Position numbers and translations under genes: made by a program. From Ochotona curzoniae (taxonomy: Eukaryota; Chordata; Mammalia; Lagomorpha; Ochotonidae): a stretch of 64,000 nucleotides of DNA. Below the pieces are notes generated by a model, which worked only from the letters and a program-made list of their open reading frames with translations, did no database searches and was not told the DNA's origin. This document shows, in pieces, positions 44,232 through 55,442 of the stretch (its first letter is position 1; each line of letters starts with the position of its first letter). The stretch covers positions 32,496,501 through 32,560,500 of the forward strand of contig NW_024465885.1 in the NCBI RefSeq assembly GCF_017591425.1, in the 5' to 3' direction.

Positions 44232-44242
44232 GGTTCTAATCC
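44232..44242 (+). promoter_or_regulatory. Pol III box B in CSINE
   Basis: GGTTCTAATCC, one mismatch to the consensus, at normal distance from box A. Confidence 0.82.
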
Positions 44243-44489
44243 CGGCAGCCCCGCTTCCCTTCCAGCTCCCTGCCTGTGGCCTGGGAGAGCAGTCGAGGAC
44301 GGCCCAAGGCTTTGGGACCCTGCACCCGCGTGGGAGACCCGGAAGAGGCTCCTGGCTTCGGACTGGCATAGCATCGGCCCGTTGCGCTCACTTGGGGAGT
44401 GAATCATCGGACAGAAGACCTTCCTCTCTGTCTCTCCTCTCTGTATATCCGCCTTTCCAATGAAAAATAATAAAAATAAATCTTTAAAA

Positions 44490-44760
44490 CAGACTGCAGT
44501 TCCCACTGGTGTATGTAAATTCCAAGTGAGCAGGGTTCTTCTGGCCTGTATCACTCACTGATTTATGTAAGGGATGAGACTGGAGACAAAAATGACCGAG
44601 CAATTGCAACATTGGCCAACATGCAGCCTGTCAGAAGTAGGGATGCAGAACAGAAAACATAACCAGGACAGAGAACACTGATATTAGCAGGACAGAACAG
44701 ATAACACGGGTTAAGCAACCACTGAAATGTTTTATGCTAAAACAGGTAATCTACAAAGTC
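44490..44760 (+). repeat. Right end of the GC-rich tandem-repeat block
   Basis: The CAGTTCCCACTGGTGTATG motif resumes directly after the SINE, showing the SINE interrupted a repeat unit. The repeat fades out after about 44.6 kb; the 3' module seen at 36.0-36.4 kb is not present here. Confidence 0.55.
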
Positions 44761-45169
44761 TCTATGACTTAATTCAACAGACTTTTTTTCTCACATGACA
44801 TCAAAATAGTCATGCATGATGTGACAAGAGTGCTTTTTCAAGAAGTAATTCAGACACAGCTTTAGCTACACAGCCCTTTAATTTCTGTGTTTTAATAATC
44901 CTGTTTTTTTTCCTATTTCTAGACAAAAAAAAAAGAGGAAAGATAGTGGGAGGTGGGAGGTTTTTTGTTGTTTTCATTTTCTTTGCTTGTTTTGGGGGGT
45001 TAAAATTAAAGGTAGACCACATGCTATGAATCCTAACTTCATACAGAGAAGCTAAAATTCTGGGATGGTTCCATTTCCACAGAAAGGAAGTCAATCATTT
45101 CATCATAGTCTATTTCTATTTTAAACTTTTAATTTCAGAGAGTGACTATTACTTGATGTTGCTAAGATG
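44761..45169. other. Unassigned sequence
   Basis: A-run and G/T-rich stretch near 44.93-45.0 kb; nothing else recognised. Confidence 0.4.
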
Positions 45170-45395
45170 CCCATTTCCCATATCCCAGTATTGGGTGTGA
45201 CATCTAATTGCACCTTCCTGGTGCATGAAACAACGGGGATCAGTGGTGATAGCTCAGGAAACTGGGTTCCTGACACATACATGGGACATATGGAAGGAGT
45301 TTTCAGCTCTGTCCAAAGCTCAGTCCCATCTATTATGGGAGAAGCAAATGAGTGGATACCTCTTTCTCTGTGTAGGTCTCACAAAAATTATATGC
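45170..45395 (+). mobile_element. Old CSINE, degraded
   Basis: GGTGATAGCTCAGGAAACTGGG, ACATGGGACATATGGAAGGAG and GCAAATGAGTGGATACC align in order with the older C-repeat body. The head is not clear. Confidence 0.55.
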
Positions 45396-45617
45396 TTTTT
45401 ATAAAAGATTGAAAGAATTCACATTTTTAACTATGTATAAAATTGACAATATCTGATGCTTCTCAATCTACCTATAAATTCTTCAAGGTTCTTTCTCCAT
45501 GCAGGGCAGTCTTCTTGGATTTCTCTCATGTTGCAATAAATTGGCAAAAGCTTAACCGTCTCTTCATTCAAAGATTCTGCAGTTTTTCCTGTTTCCACCT
45601 GACTGTACTTGCAGTAC
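45396..45617. other. Unassigned sequence
   Basis: Nothing recognised. Confidence 0.35.
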
Positions 45618-45860
45618 TTCTTTAATTTGAAAGGCAGAGTAACGGAGAAGGAAACACTTATACATCCATACGACAGAAAGAGAGAGAGACATGGAGAGGG
45701 AGATAGACACAGAAAAGGAGACACAGAGAGGGAGATCTGCTGACCCAGTCTCCAATTGGCCTCAGTGACAAGGGCCTGGTCTGGCCAAACCAGCACCCAT
45801 ATGGGATCCTGGTGTGTGCAAGGCAGGACTTTAGCTGCTTGGCTACCGAACCGGGTCCTC
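45618..45860 (-). mobile_element. CSINE with central deletion
   Basis: Tail side (TTTGAAAGGCAGAGTAACGG), an expanded GA-rich section, then a jump from GGCCTCAGTGACAAGGGCCTGG to the head block AGCACCCATATGGGATCCTGG. Roughly 80-100 bp of the body is missing. Confidence 0.8.
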
Positions 45861-47076
45861 CTCCTAATGTTTCATGCAGTTTCTAATTGATCTCACATTA
45901 GCTTGTTTCATGTTATTTGCTTATAAATCATGCTTTCACTGCATTTTCATCACCCTTGTATTCCCCCACCGTTACTCATCCTTATGATAATTCTGTTTGA
46001 GGAGCTCACTATCTCCTGAAAGTGACCTCGCTTGGTTTCTGACACTCTAAATGTATAAAGCCGTATGTTAGCTGCAGAGAAAAATAAGTACATAAAATCA
46101 TTGCATTTATTTTAATGAAAGAGAAATACACAATGGTGTTTACAATTAAAAGGCAGGGAACTAAAATAAGAAGATAAAATCATCAATTCCTTAGTAAATG
46201 TAGATTTAGCAGATTTTATTATTTTGGGCATCACCACATATTTCATTTTTAATTTTTCTCTGTGGCAGAGATGGCAAACTCTCACCTCTTTTCTTCTGTA
46301 ATAAAAAAAAAATACAGATACATAACTAACTCAGAACAGAGAAAATTGTATGTATAATAGTGTTTTTAAATCAGAAAATGTACATCAAATCTTGATAAGC
46401 CTATTATGTACAAAAGACTGTAAATTACTGAGCCACTTTAAGACAGTGTATTTAAATCCATCATGACTATCAAATGTATTAAATTATTATTCTAGGAACC
46501 ATGCCAAGTACTCACTACAGCACATAACCTCAATTAAGAATGATAAAATTATAGAATAGGAAGATTAGAAATGACAATAAGTATTTTTCCTTAAGTGGAG
46601 ACTAATCTCTTATTATATATTTATAGTATTCTTAAATTGGTTGGCATTATTGCTTGCTAGAGTAGAAAGCATCAAAAATAGACATGTTATTTCAAACAAC
46701 CGTAAAATCCGTGAATCCGTGCAGCAGACGCTGTGGGAGAGTTATCTTCCCCTCCATGTGACTCTCAGGACAGTTCAGCACCGTGTCAAGGTGCCTGTGA
46801 TGCGCCTCTCCTTCTATCACATTTTGCCTTCTCATCTCTGTAATTCATTCCCTTCAAACCTAAAGGTTTTCACTCTTAGACAAGATGATTAAGTGTAAAA
46901 TGATATTAAGTGGTTCTTGGCAACTCTTGCATTACTTTTCCTGACCTTCAAATTACATATAGCCTTGGTCTCTAGCTAAGATATACAACTCTTCAGTGTG
47001 GTGGGAATTAAGACTCACCCAACATTGTTAATATGATCAGCATTGAAATAAACTTAACTGATCTCACATCTTTATT
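45861..47076. other. Unassigned sequence
   Basis: No repeat recognised except a doubtful MIR-like segment near 46.5 kb. The 46.69-46.85 kb part is more complex and holds several CpG sites and an 83-codon plus-strand frame (46641-46892) without known relatives. Confidence 0.4.
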
Positions 47077-47391
47077 GTTAAAGATTTATTTATTTTTATC
47101 AGATAGGCAGATATACAGAGAGAAGGAGATACTGAGAGAAAGATGGTTCACTCTCCAAGAGGCTGCAGTGGCAGGAGCTGAGCTGATCTGAAGTCAGGAG
47201 CCAGGAGTTTCTTCTTGGTCTCCCACATGGAGGCAGGGTCCCAAGGTTTTGGGCCTCTTTCAATTGTTTTCCCAGGTCACAGGCAGGGAGCTGGATGGCA
47301 AATGGAGAGGCCAAGTTAGAACCTGAGTCGGTATGGAATCCTGGCACATTCAAGGTGAAGACTTTAGCCACTATGCTACTACACAGGGCCC
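47077..47391 (-). mobile_element. CSINE, full length
   Basis: TTAAAGATTTATTTATTTTTA tail, GAGCTGAGCTGATCTGAAGTC, head ACAGGGCCC. Flanks TGATCTCACATCT and TGACCTGACATTT match at 10 of 13 positions, a likely decayed duplication. Confidence 0.93.
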
Positions 47392-47963
47392 ATGACCTGA
47401 CATTTTTTAAATAACCCCAGGAGAAGTTATAAAATCATGGTAGGAACTTTAGGGTAGCTAATGATAGAATTTATGCCTTAACCTAAATAATAGTGTAATG
47501 CAGAACAACAACAAAAAAATTCACTGCAAAGACTATAATTTTGTAATGTTTCTATTGCATTTTGGATTCATTTTATGCCAAAAGAAAATTAAGCAATGAA
47601 AAATATTTCAAAGTCTTAGAAAGTTTAAATCAAAATGTGTTGTGCATAAGATATAGTCAACTAATCAGAACATTTTCTATTAAGGGGGTTTTTCAACTAT
47701 AATGATATTTTCCATAACTGTCAAGTTATAACTGGCTTAAGTTCATGATAGATTGTAAAATTGTCTGTAATTTAGAAAATATTATCAGTAAGACTGTACT
47801 ATCTCTGGCAAAAGTCACCCAATTTCAGCACAGAGAAATTAAAAAGGAAAAACTCCAATAATTTTAAAGAACCAATGAATTTAATAGGACACATACAGAT
47901 GTGAGATTGTTTAATTTATGTTAATACATTCGATATTTCCTTAAAACTGATCATTGCAAGGAT
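47392..47963. other. Unassigned AT-rich sequence
   Basis: Nothing recognised. Confidence 0.4.
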
Positions 47964-48273
47964 GGTATTTGTGGCACAGTATGTTAAACTGCAACCTGAA
48001 ATGTTTGAAGTATCTTATATGGGCTCTGGTCTGAGTCCCATATGCTCCTTTCCTTTCTAGCTTCCTGCTAAGGCCTGGGAAATCGGCATAAGATGCCCTA
48101 AGTTCCTGGGCCCATCCTTCTGGGAGACTCGCATAAATATCTTGGTTCCTGTCTTTGCCCTGACCCAATCCCAGCTGTCATGACCATTTGTGGAGTAAAC
48201 CAGTAGAGAGAAGTTCTCCCTTGTTGCTTCCCCATCATCACCCTTTCAAATAAATAAAATATATCTTCAAAAA
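47964..48273 (+). mobile_element. Old CSINE
   Basis: CTTTCTAGCTTCCTGCTAAGG, CTGACCCAATCCCAGCTGTC and CCTTTCAAATAAATAAAATA identify an older-subfamily copy. Confidence 0.8.
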
Positions 48274-48461
48274 CTACTTTCAGTGATAAATTAGGTAACT
48301 TCAATGCATACATAGTTAAATACATAACAAAGAGAACAGTATTGTTTTAAACGAGAGACGCTACTGATTAAAATCTCAAGGAAACATCTACCCTAAACAT
48401 TGAATGTATATAAGAATAAATCAAATTGATGTTACCATTACCAACATTAATTATCTTAATT

Positions 48462-48712
48462 TGTTTTTCTTTAAAAGCATTAGAGAAGGAGAGACAAAGA
48501 GAGAAACAGATCTTCCATTTGCTGGTTCACTCATCAAGTGGCAATGACAGTCAGCCCTGGTCCAGCCAGAATCCAGGGACCAGGAGGTTTCCTTGCTTCT
48601 CCCCCATGGGTGTAGGACCCAAGTACTTAGATCATCTTCTGCTGCTTTCCCATCACATAAGCAGGGAACTGGATCTCCAGCTGAGCAGCCTGGAGCGCGT
48701 GCATTGGTGTAA
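48462..48712 (-). mobile_element. CSINE, 5' end lost
   Basis: TTTCTTTAAAAGCATTAGAG tail, GTTCACTCATCAAGTGGCAATG and CTGCTGCTTTCCCATCAC. It stops before the head, where an opposite CSINE begins. Confidence 0.8.
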
Positions 48713-48715
48713 TAA

Positions 48716-48998
48716 CCCAAACTTCCGCCTAAGGTACCAGCATGCCATGTGGATTACAGTTTGAGTGCCAGCTGCTCTGCCTTCCATCCAGCTCCCTGTC
48801 AACAGCCTAACTAGGCAGCAGAGAATGGCTCGAGCCTCTGGGCCCCTACACCCACAAGAGAGACTCAGAGAAAGCTCTCGGTCCCTGGCTTTGGTTGGGT
48901 TCAACTCTGGCCAGTGAGGACATTTGGGGAGTAAACCGGAGGATAAAGGATTTCTTGATCTCTCTTCATCTTTCCCTATAAATCCATTTTATTTAAAG
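48716..48998 (+). mobile_element. CSINE, opposite to the previous copy
   Basis: Head degraded (CCGCCTAAGGTACCAGCATG); body GGCAGCAGAGAATGGCTCG and GGGGAGTAAACCGGAGG clear. Forms a head-to-head inverted pair with the copy at 48462-48712. Confidence 0.8.
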
Positions 48999-49397
48999 TA
49001 TCATTTTAATATTATGTTACTGGTAGCATGGTAAAATGACTGAAAAACACAAATGCAAAAAAATGGCATAGCAATGATAAATATTCAAATAAAAACTTAT
49101 TTTATGAATATATTTTAATTTATTGGTATGCTAACTAAACTTTGACGTATTTTTCTCATTGTTTTATTGATAAGAAAATTGTTAGAGCTAATATTTGGCT
49201 TAATTTTTGATAATATGTTTTGCTGCTTTGTAGCAGCAAGCATTGCTGTGGAAGGAAAACTGAGTATTCATTAGCTTTAAAGCTTCACGAAGAATGATTT
49301 CTTTAATTAGCCATTTGTCTAAAAGGAATTCTCTTTGTACCTTGGAGGAGATTGACAAAAATAAGGAAGCTCTTGGTACATAGCTGGTTAACTGTCA
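48999..49397. other. Unassigned AT-rich sequence
   Basis: Nothing recognised. Confidence 0.4.
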
Positions 49398-49682
49398 TTT
49401 ATTGAGTTCAGCACACCATATCAGAATCTCAGTTTGAGTTCCAACCATTTTACTTCCATTGCTGACCCACTTTGATGACCTGAACGAAAGAACAGAAGAC
49501 ACCCAGATTTTTGGAGCCCTGCTATCCGCATGGGAGACTTGGACGGAGCCCAGACCTCTGACTTCAACACAATGAAGACCTGGCCATTGAAACTATTTAG
49601 ATAGTGAACCAGAAGATGGGTTATCTTCTTTCTGTATCTCTACTTCTTTCTGACTTGCAAAATAAACAGATAAGTCTTATAA
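49398..49682 (+). mobile_element. Old CSINE, degraded
   Basis: CGCATGGGAGACTTGGACGG, GTGAACCAGAAGATGGG and a tail with AAAATAAACAGATAAG. The left half is poorly preserved. Confidence 0.65.
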
Positions 49683-49919
49683 ATAAAATAAAATGAAATA
49701 TAATGAAATATTCATTGGCACAACACTTCATGTAAGACATCTTAATGATTAACTTGTTAAACCTACAATAACAGCATTTTCTTTATCAATAAAAACAAGA
49801 ATTCCTTCTTGTGAAGTCTTACCCAGACTATTTACACTAATAGTGTAGTGTCCTCACAATGGATTTGAGCATAACACTTTTTTACCATGAAAAAAAAATC
49901 CTCAAAATTAATAATAATC

Positions 49920-50244
49920 GGGCCTTGCGTGGTGACCTAGTGGCTAAAGTCCTCACCTTGAATCCATCTGGGATCCCATATGGTGCCAGTTCTAATCCAG
50001 GCAGCTCCACTTCCCATCCAGCTCCCTGCTTGTGGCCCGGGAAAGCAGTCGAGGATGGCCCAAAGCCTTGGGACTCTGAGCCTGCATAGGAGACCTGGAG
50101 GAAGTTCCTGAATCCTGGCTTGGGATTGGTGCAGCATTGGCCATTGGGGAGTGAATCATCGGATGGATGATCTCCCTCTCTGTCTCTCCTCCTCTCTGTA
50201 TATCTGACTTTCCAATAAAAATAAATAAATCGTTAAAAAAAAAA
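49920..50244 (+). mobile_element. CSINE, full length
   Basis: GGGCCTTGCGTGGTGACC head, GGGAAAGCAGTCGAGGATGG body, AAATAAATAAATCGTT tail. The right half lacks a short piece before GGGGAGTGAATCATCGG. Confidence 0.95.
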
Positions 50245-50552
50245 GACTGTATATAGGAACACAGTGAAAATAATTTCAAAAATAATATGTCCATGTCTTG
50301 ATACTGCTCAAAACCACAATCATCATATCAACAAAGACTTCAAAACTGTATCTAGGTAGTCTTCTGGAAATAAGTCTATAATCCACTTTTTCATTGTCCT
50401 ACTGACAGTGTAACACATGTTCATTACAAAAACAAATATAAAATGTATAAAAATATATTCCTGTAAATAATTGTTATAAAGCTTTAGATTGATTTTTTTC
50501 TGAAGCATACACATAGCTATTATAATATCATCTACCTGTGTTAATGTATCTT
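50245..50552. other. Unassigned AT-rich sequence
   Basis: Nothing recognised; the last ten bases are the duplication of the next SINE. Confidence 0.45.
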
Positions 50553-50876
50553 TTTTTAAGATTTATTTTTATTATTTTTTTATTGCAACATCAGATATAC
50601 AGAGAGGAGAGACAGAGAGGAAGATCTTCCGTCTGATGATTCACTCCCCAAGTGAGTGCAATGGCTGATACTACGCCAATCCAAAGCCAGGAGCCTCTTC
50701 CGGATCTCCCACACGGGTGCAGGGTCCCAAAGCTTTGGGCCATCCTCGACTGCTTTCCCGGGCCACAGGCAGGGAGCTGGAAGGGAAGCTGGGCTGCCGG
50801 GATAGAACCGGCTCCCATATGGGATCCCGGGCGTGCAAGGTGAGGACCTTAACCACTGTGCCACCACGCCGGGCCC
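50553..50876 (-). mobile_element. Young full-length CSINE with about 10-bp duplication
   Basis: Complete, with an intact CACGCCGGGCCC head. AATGTATCTT flanks it at 50543-50552 and 50877-50886; the T-run hides any longer match. Frames of 60-95 codons on both strands are SINE-derived. Confidence 0.97.
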
Positions 50877-51261
50877 AATGTATCTTATTTTATATAGGAA
50901 GAATTATCCCATAAAAATAAAGTTTAACCATTATAAAAAATCTTTGCTGCCTATCTGGTAATTTTCACAAGGACATATAATTTATGCAAACATTATCCTG
51001 TTCTTGGAAGTCCTCAGTGCTACAGCAACAATAGGTATATATTGATTTTGATTCCAAGTTCTAAAATTTGGTAGTATTAGCTTTTTTTTTTTTTTTTTTT
51101 AGGAGGGCAATGATTAAATTAAATGGAATAAATAACCTAATTTTTAAAAATACATGTTGCTCAATCGCTTTCTAGAAAGATCATAGCAATTTATTCTAAC
51201 AGCAATATATGAAAATTTACCAGATTTTCATTCTTGGGTCTGATATTGTAATGTGATTGTT
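50877..51261. other. Unassigned sequence with a 19-base T run
   Basis: The T run at 51082-51100 may be the tail of an unidentified minus-strand insertion; no body is recognised after it. Confidence 0.4.
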
Positions 51262-51388
51262 TAAGGTGCTTTGGCCTGGCCCATCTCTGTTTGTTGTGGC
51301 CCTACAAGTAGTGAAAAGGCAGGTGGGGGATCCCTCTCTCTCTCTTTTTATGTAAATTTACCTTTCAAGTAAATAAATGAATGCTTAG
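51262..51388 (+). mobile_element. CSINE 3' fragment
   Basis: GGCCTGGCCCATCTCTG, an eroded CT repeat, and CCTTTCAAGTAAATAAATGA at the end. Confidence 0.7.
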
Positions 51389-52214
51389 GCACATTTTCAT
51401 TAACAGTAGGTTTTGAGTTTAAGGGCAAAACATGTTAAAACTGCTATGGCAGTGTGTATCTTTAGATGTTTTTCTCATCTTACTATCTTTATATCTCATT
51501 TTGTGTCATTCTCTACTAAAAAAAAAAAAATCCCCTGCCCACTTGTGAACATTTTTTTACCTTGTGAAGTGCATACACTTGGATTCCCCCAATGTGTATG
51601 TTCCCCGTATAGCTTGAAACATGAAATGACTTTGCTTCAGCTTTAATACTGTAATCAGGAAATCATTTCCCAATGTGTTTAGTGTTTGCTTTTTTTAGGA
51701 GCAATTTCTATTAAAAATGACACTCAACCTTGGTGCTGAAATGTTGCTCATTAGTCCTAAGTACAACCAAGCTATGATGTGAGAAAATGTATGTGTTCAG
51801 ACATGAATTACAATGCCATTGACTGAACTCCGTGCTAATGAATGAGCAACTTACTGTTAAATAGCATATCTCTGAAGAGAAACGCATTGATCAATGCTAT
51901 ACATTGATCAGTTGATGAAATTGTGATCAGAGGATACACCATCTGGATCCCATAGTTCCCATGGGAACAAGGATTTGGTATTTGCTAATGCCGCATTTGT
52001 AGAGACTTTGAGACTTTGCAGAATGTAACTTGCAGATAAAGCTGACGAACTTAATATTCTCCTGTATCTCCTCTCTCCTTCTGGGAAAAGACTCACGAAT
52101 CTCATGCTAATGACTTAGTATATGGTCTTATTGTTGGGTAGCAACAGCTTTAAGGCAATTTTCAATCAATTTACATTTCCTTCTTCCTTCTTACAGGGCA
52201 TCCTAGAAGGTTCG
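51389..52214. other. Unassigned sequence
   Basis: Nothing recognised. Confidence 0.4.
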
Positions 52215-52222
52215 CTGCCTCA

Positions 52223-52558
52223 TTTTTTTTAAACATTTATTTATTTATTTTTATTGAAAAGTTAGATTTACAGAGTGAAGGAGAGACAGAGAGGAAGATT
52301 TTCCATCCTCCGGGTCACTCCCCAAGTAGCTGTCACTGCCAAAGTTGAGTCCTACTAAGGCCAGGAGCCAGGAGTTTCTTCAAGCTCTCCAAAATGGGTG
52401 CAGGGAGCCTAAGGGTTTGGGTCCTCCTTTACTGCTGTCCGAGGCACAAACATGGAGCTAGATGAGAAGTGGAGTAGCCAGGATTAGAACCGGCACCCAA
52501 ATGGGATCTCGGTGCATACAAGGCAAGGACTTTAGCCACTGGGCTGCCAAGCCAGGCT
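52223..52558 (-). mobile_element. CSINE, full length with 8-bp duplication
   Basis: ATTTATTTATTTTTATTGAAA tail to GCCAAGCCAGG head. CTGCCTCA flanks it at 52215-52222 and 52559-52566. Confidence 0.94.
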
Positions 52559-52566
52559 CTGCCTCA

Positions 52567-53030
52567 ATCTTTTATTAAAATGCGTGTGAAGTCGAATTAC
52601 AGGAATCGATGTGTCGGAAATGTAGATAGCTACAACCCATATTGATGTTACCAGGCAATGCTTGATGATCTGGAATCAGCAGTGTGACAGGTACTAAAGT
52701 GAGTGTGTGAACGAGGGAAATCCTAAAGCCTGCAGTCCTGTGGCCTGGGACTACTGCCCAGCCACCAGCTCACCTGCAGGCCTCTACCTCGGTCTTGGAC
52801 GCTTGCCTACTCACAGACTGTTGCCGGCAGTCTGACCTCAGTCTCCAGCACCAGCAGTCTGTGAACTCAGTAATCCAGACACTGTGTCCTGTTCTTGTTT
52901 ACCAAGTCACACTACTGTTTTGTTGTTGTTATTTTTGTTATTATTATTTTTTGTGGGGGAGGGCGTGGCAGGAGTGGGGAGCTGGATTACAAACTGCCTG
53001 TAGTTTCTTGGGCATGAGAAAATGGCACTA
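52567..53030. other. Unassigned, relatively GC-rich sequence
   Basis: A 78-codon plus-strand frame (52795-53031) spans a TTG/TTA-rich low-complexity stretch (52916-52952). No known protein is recognised. Confidence 0.4.
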
Positions 53031-53260
53031 GGATGAAACTCCCGGATGGTGCTGTTGCAGAGGACTGTAAGGAAATGTTCAGATGTTCCACTGCACAGTA
53101 TGGTGACTAAATAAATATGCCTTACTTAGCTACAGTTGCAATGCAGCGTATATTATTTCTAAGGAAAAACGATAGAGAAAAAGACACTGAATGTCTTCGA
53201 CATAAAGAATTAATGAACAACCTCTCAGATGCTTCTCAGTTTCTAACTGAACATTTTCAA
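53031..53260 (+). mobile_element. Possible old LINE-1 3' UTR
   Basis: AATGTTCAGATGTTCCACTGC and GCACAGTATGGTGACTAAAT recall the 3' UTR of old mammalian L1 subfamilies. The alignment is short. Confidence 0.4.
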
Positions 53261-53319
53261 ATGCGATGTGTGGGCAATTATCAACAAATTAGAGTCTGTT
53301 AATGATAGGATTAAAAATA

Positions 53320-53452
53320 TGCATTTATTATTTCTTTGAAAGACGGAGTTATAGACCAAGAAAAAAATAAATGAATTCTCCATCTTCTTATCAGTTGTCC
53401 ACAGTGACCAGAGCCGGACCAGGCTGAAATCAGAATCCAGTAGCAAAGGTAA
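53320..53452 (-). mobile_element. CSINE 3' fragment
   Basis: TTTCTTTGAAAGACGGAGTTA, TGTCCACAGTGACCAGAGCC and GGACCAGGCTGAAATCAG on the plus strand; head and left body absent. Confidence 0.7.
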
Positions 53453-55074
53453 ATCGTGTCAAAACAAAATCTCTTGCCGTACAGAAAGTAAATTCACTTT
53501 ATTCAGAGGTAGTATACTTATTTTCTCATTGAATATCCGTGAAAACTGATGATCCATGTATTACTATTATTATTATTATCCCATAAAAAAAGATTATAGT
53601 TTTGCTTATACCCTATAAAAGAGCAAGCATCATCATTCTATTGTCATCACATCATGATTCTATTGTGGGAAAAACAGCTTGATGAAAGCAGCAATCAAAC
53701 TTAAATAGAGAATGACACATAAAGTTTTGTTATGTGACCTGAACTGAAGTCATATCTGACGTTGAGTTGCTTACATATTGAAATAATGTTAACATATATT
53801 GAGAAGACTTTGTCTAAATAATGCTTAAGTTTATATTGCTATATGTGGAATTTATGTTTTGGAAAAAAATATTGAGGCTTGCTAAGGCATTTATGTAGAT
53901 TAGCTTTACATTTTTCATTTCCTAACAAGATATGCTAGTACAATATTAGAAATAGAAAATCTGTCATTGATTTACCTGAACACAGTCTGGCTTCAAAGCA
54001 ATGAATTTTGTATAAAGTATGAAATATAACCTTTGTGTTTGTGGATATATGTGACTATGGGCAATCCTCATTTTGATATAACTGGTTTCCTTTATTATCA
54101 TTAGTTTACTGTCAAGGTTGGGATGAGTCCTCATTAACTGGAAACTTGAAGCTTATTTAGCAACACGATAGCCACTGTTTTGGACACTGAGGTAAGGTTT
54201 TTCAGTGTTGGCACATTTGTATTAAATAAGAAGAGATTGCTGTTTTGAGGATTATTGTAATAAAATCCAAAATATTTATAATGTAAGTCTAAATGTGCAT
54301 TTAATTAAAATATGTAATATGCCTTAAAATTGATGTTAAGTCATATTGGATTTGATTCAGTTTCTTGGTAAAAATAACATGATTAAATGCTCTGATTGTA
54401 TTTTATAAAATGCATCTTATCAATGTGTGATAGTTCTGCTTTTTATACACATAATAAGTGAAAATGCTAAGGAAAGTTTCTGCTTAAAAGCAAGAGATCC
54501 AGATGAAAGAAAAGATAAAATATCTAGAGACTTTTGGGGACCAATTAAGGGCACTGGTAAATACTGTGCATGTTTTATGCTTGCTGTTAGAGAATGTAAA
54601 TGGAGACCTGATTATCATTCCTACTGAGAACATTACATAATCGCTCCATTGACTGTACTTACTTTCAGGATGTTCATGTTCAATTTAAGACATGCATTAT
54701 CCTCACATAAAGTTCTTTGTGGCTTCTATCCTGGCATTGTAATGGACTTTCTCTTACAAATGATTAAATTGCTCTTATTTTTCAGTGAGCATTTAAGGTC
54801 ACTAGAGTCCATTTGAACAATATTCTAATTCAAATATACCAGTGACTCATTTTTAAAAAAGCAGCAATTCATTCATTTATAATTCTCAACTTGGATCCAA
54901 TATGCTGATATTTTAAAGGCCATTTCAATTACATAAAATTAGATTTCATAGTCTATCAACAATTCTTTACATGTATTTAGAAAAGTGTTATACTCATTTC
55001 AATTCTGATCAGATAGTTGTACATTTTCCTTTTTCTTAAGCATACTCCATCATTGGCTTAAATAATTACTTTTG
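53453..55074. other. Unassigned AT-rich sequence containing an inverted-repeat arm
   Basis: No repeat family recognised. The segment 54031-54191 recurs in inverted orientation inside a CSINE at 55.5 kb. A short tandem duplication (ATTCTATTGT blocks) lies at 53628-53666. Confidence 0.45.
54031..54191. repeat. Left arm of a 160-bp inverted duplication
   Basis: Its reverse complement matches 55527-55689 at about 85 percent by eye, end to end, with shared blocks such as AATAAAGGAAACCAGTTAT and TTCAAGTTTCCAGTTAATGA. Confidence 0.9.
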
Positions 55075-55356
55075 GGGTGGGCATTTAATATATTGATTAA
55101 GATATACTGATTAAGTGATTAAGATACCACCAGGGACACCTGCATGCACATCAAAATGCTAGGTTCAGCTCAGTCCTCTCTTTTGATTCTAGATTTTTGC
55201 TAATGTGCACCCTGGGGAAGAGCAATGATGATTCAAGCCGTCATGTCCGTGTACCAACTAGGAGACTTGGATAGAGTTCCTGGGTCTTCTTAATCTAGGG
55301 AATCAACAGATGATGGAAATGTGTTCTTTGTATTTTTCAAATAAATGTAACTAATT
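55075..55356 (+). mobile_element. Old CSINE
   Basis: GATTCTAGATTTTTGCTAATG, CAACTAGGAGACTTGGATAG and TTCAAATAAATGTAACTAA. The head contains short internal duplications (GATTAAGATA). Confidence 0.75.
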
Positions 55357-55442
55357 AAGTTTCAACTGTTAAGAGTTACTTGTATTAAAAAGAATATTAT
55401 GCATCTAACGTATTTAAAAATAATCTAGAAAATAGCAAACTT

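Larger units (their letters stand above)
44164..44489 (+). mobile_element. Young full-length CSINE with 15-bp duplication
   Basis: Best-preserved copy in the window, from GGGCCCGGCGCGGTGGCGC to AAATAAATCTTTAAAA. Perfect 15-bp direct repeats CAGACTGCAGTTCCC flank it at 44149-44163 and 44490-44504. Overlapping long frames (138 codons plus, 118 minus) arise from its intact GC-rich body. Confidence 0.98.

Noticed and set aside
44047..44463. 138-codon plus-strand frame
   Set aside because: Created by the intact GC-rich body of the CSINE at 44164-44489 plus adjoining repeat sequence.
46490..46560. MIR fragment
   Set aside because: Only a few short words resemble MIR and the diagnostic central block is absent.
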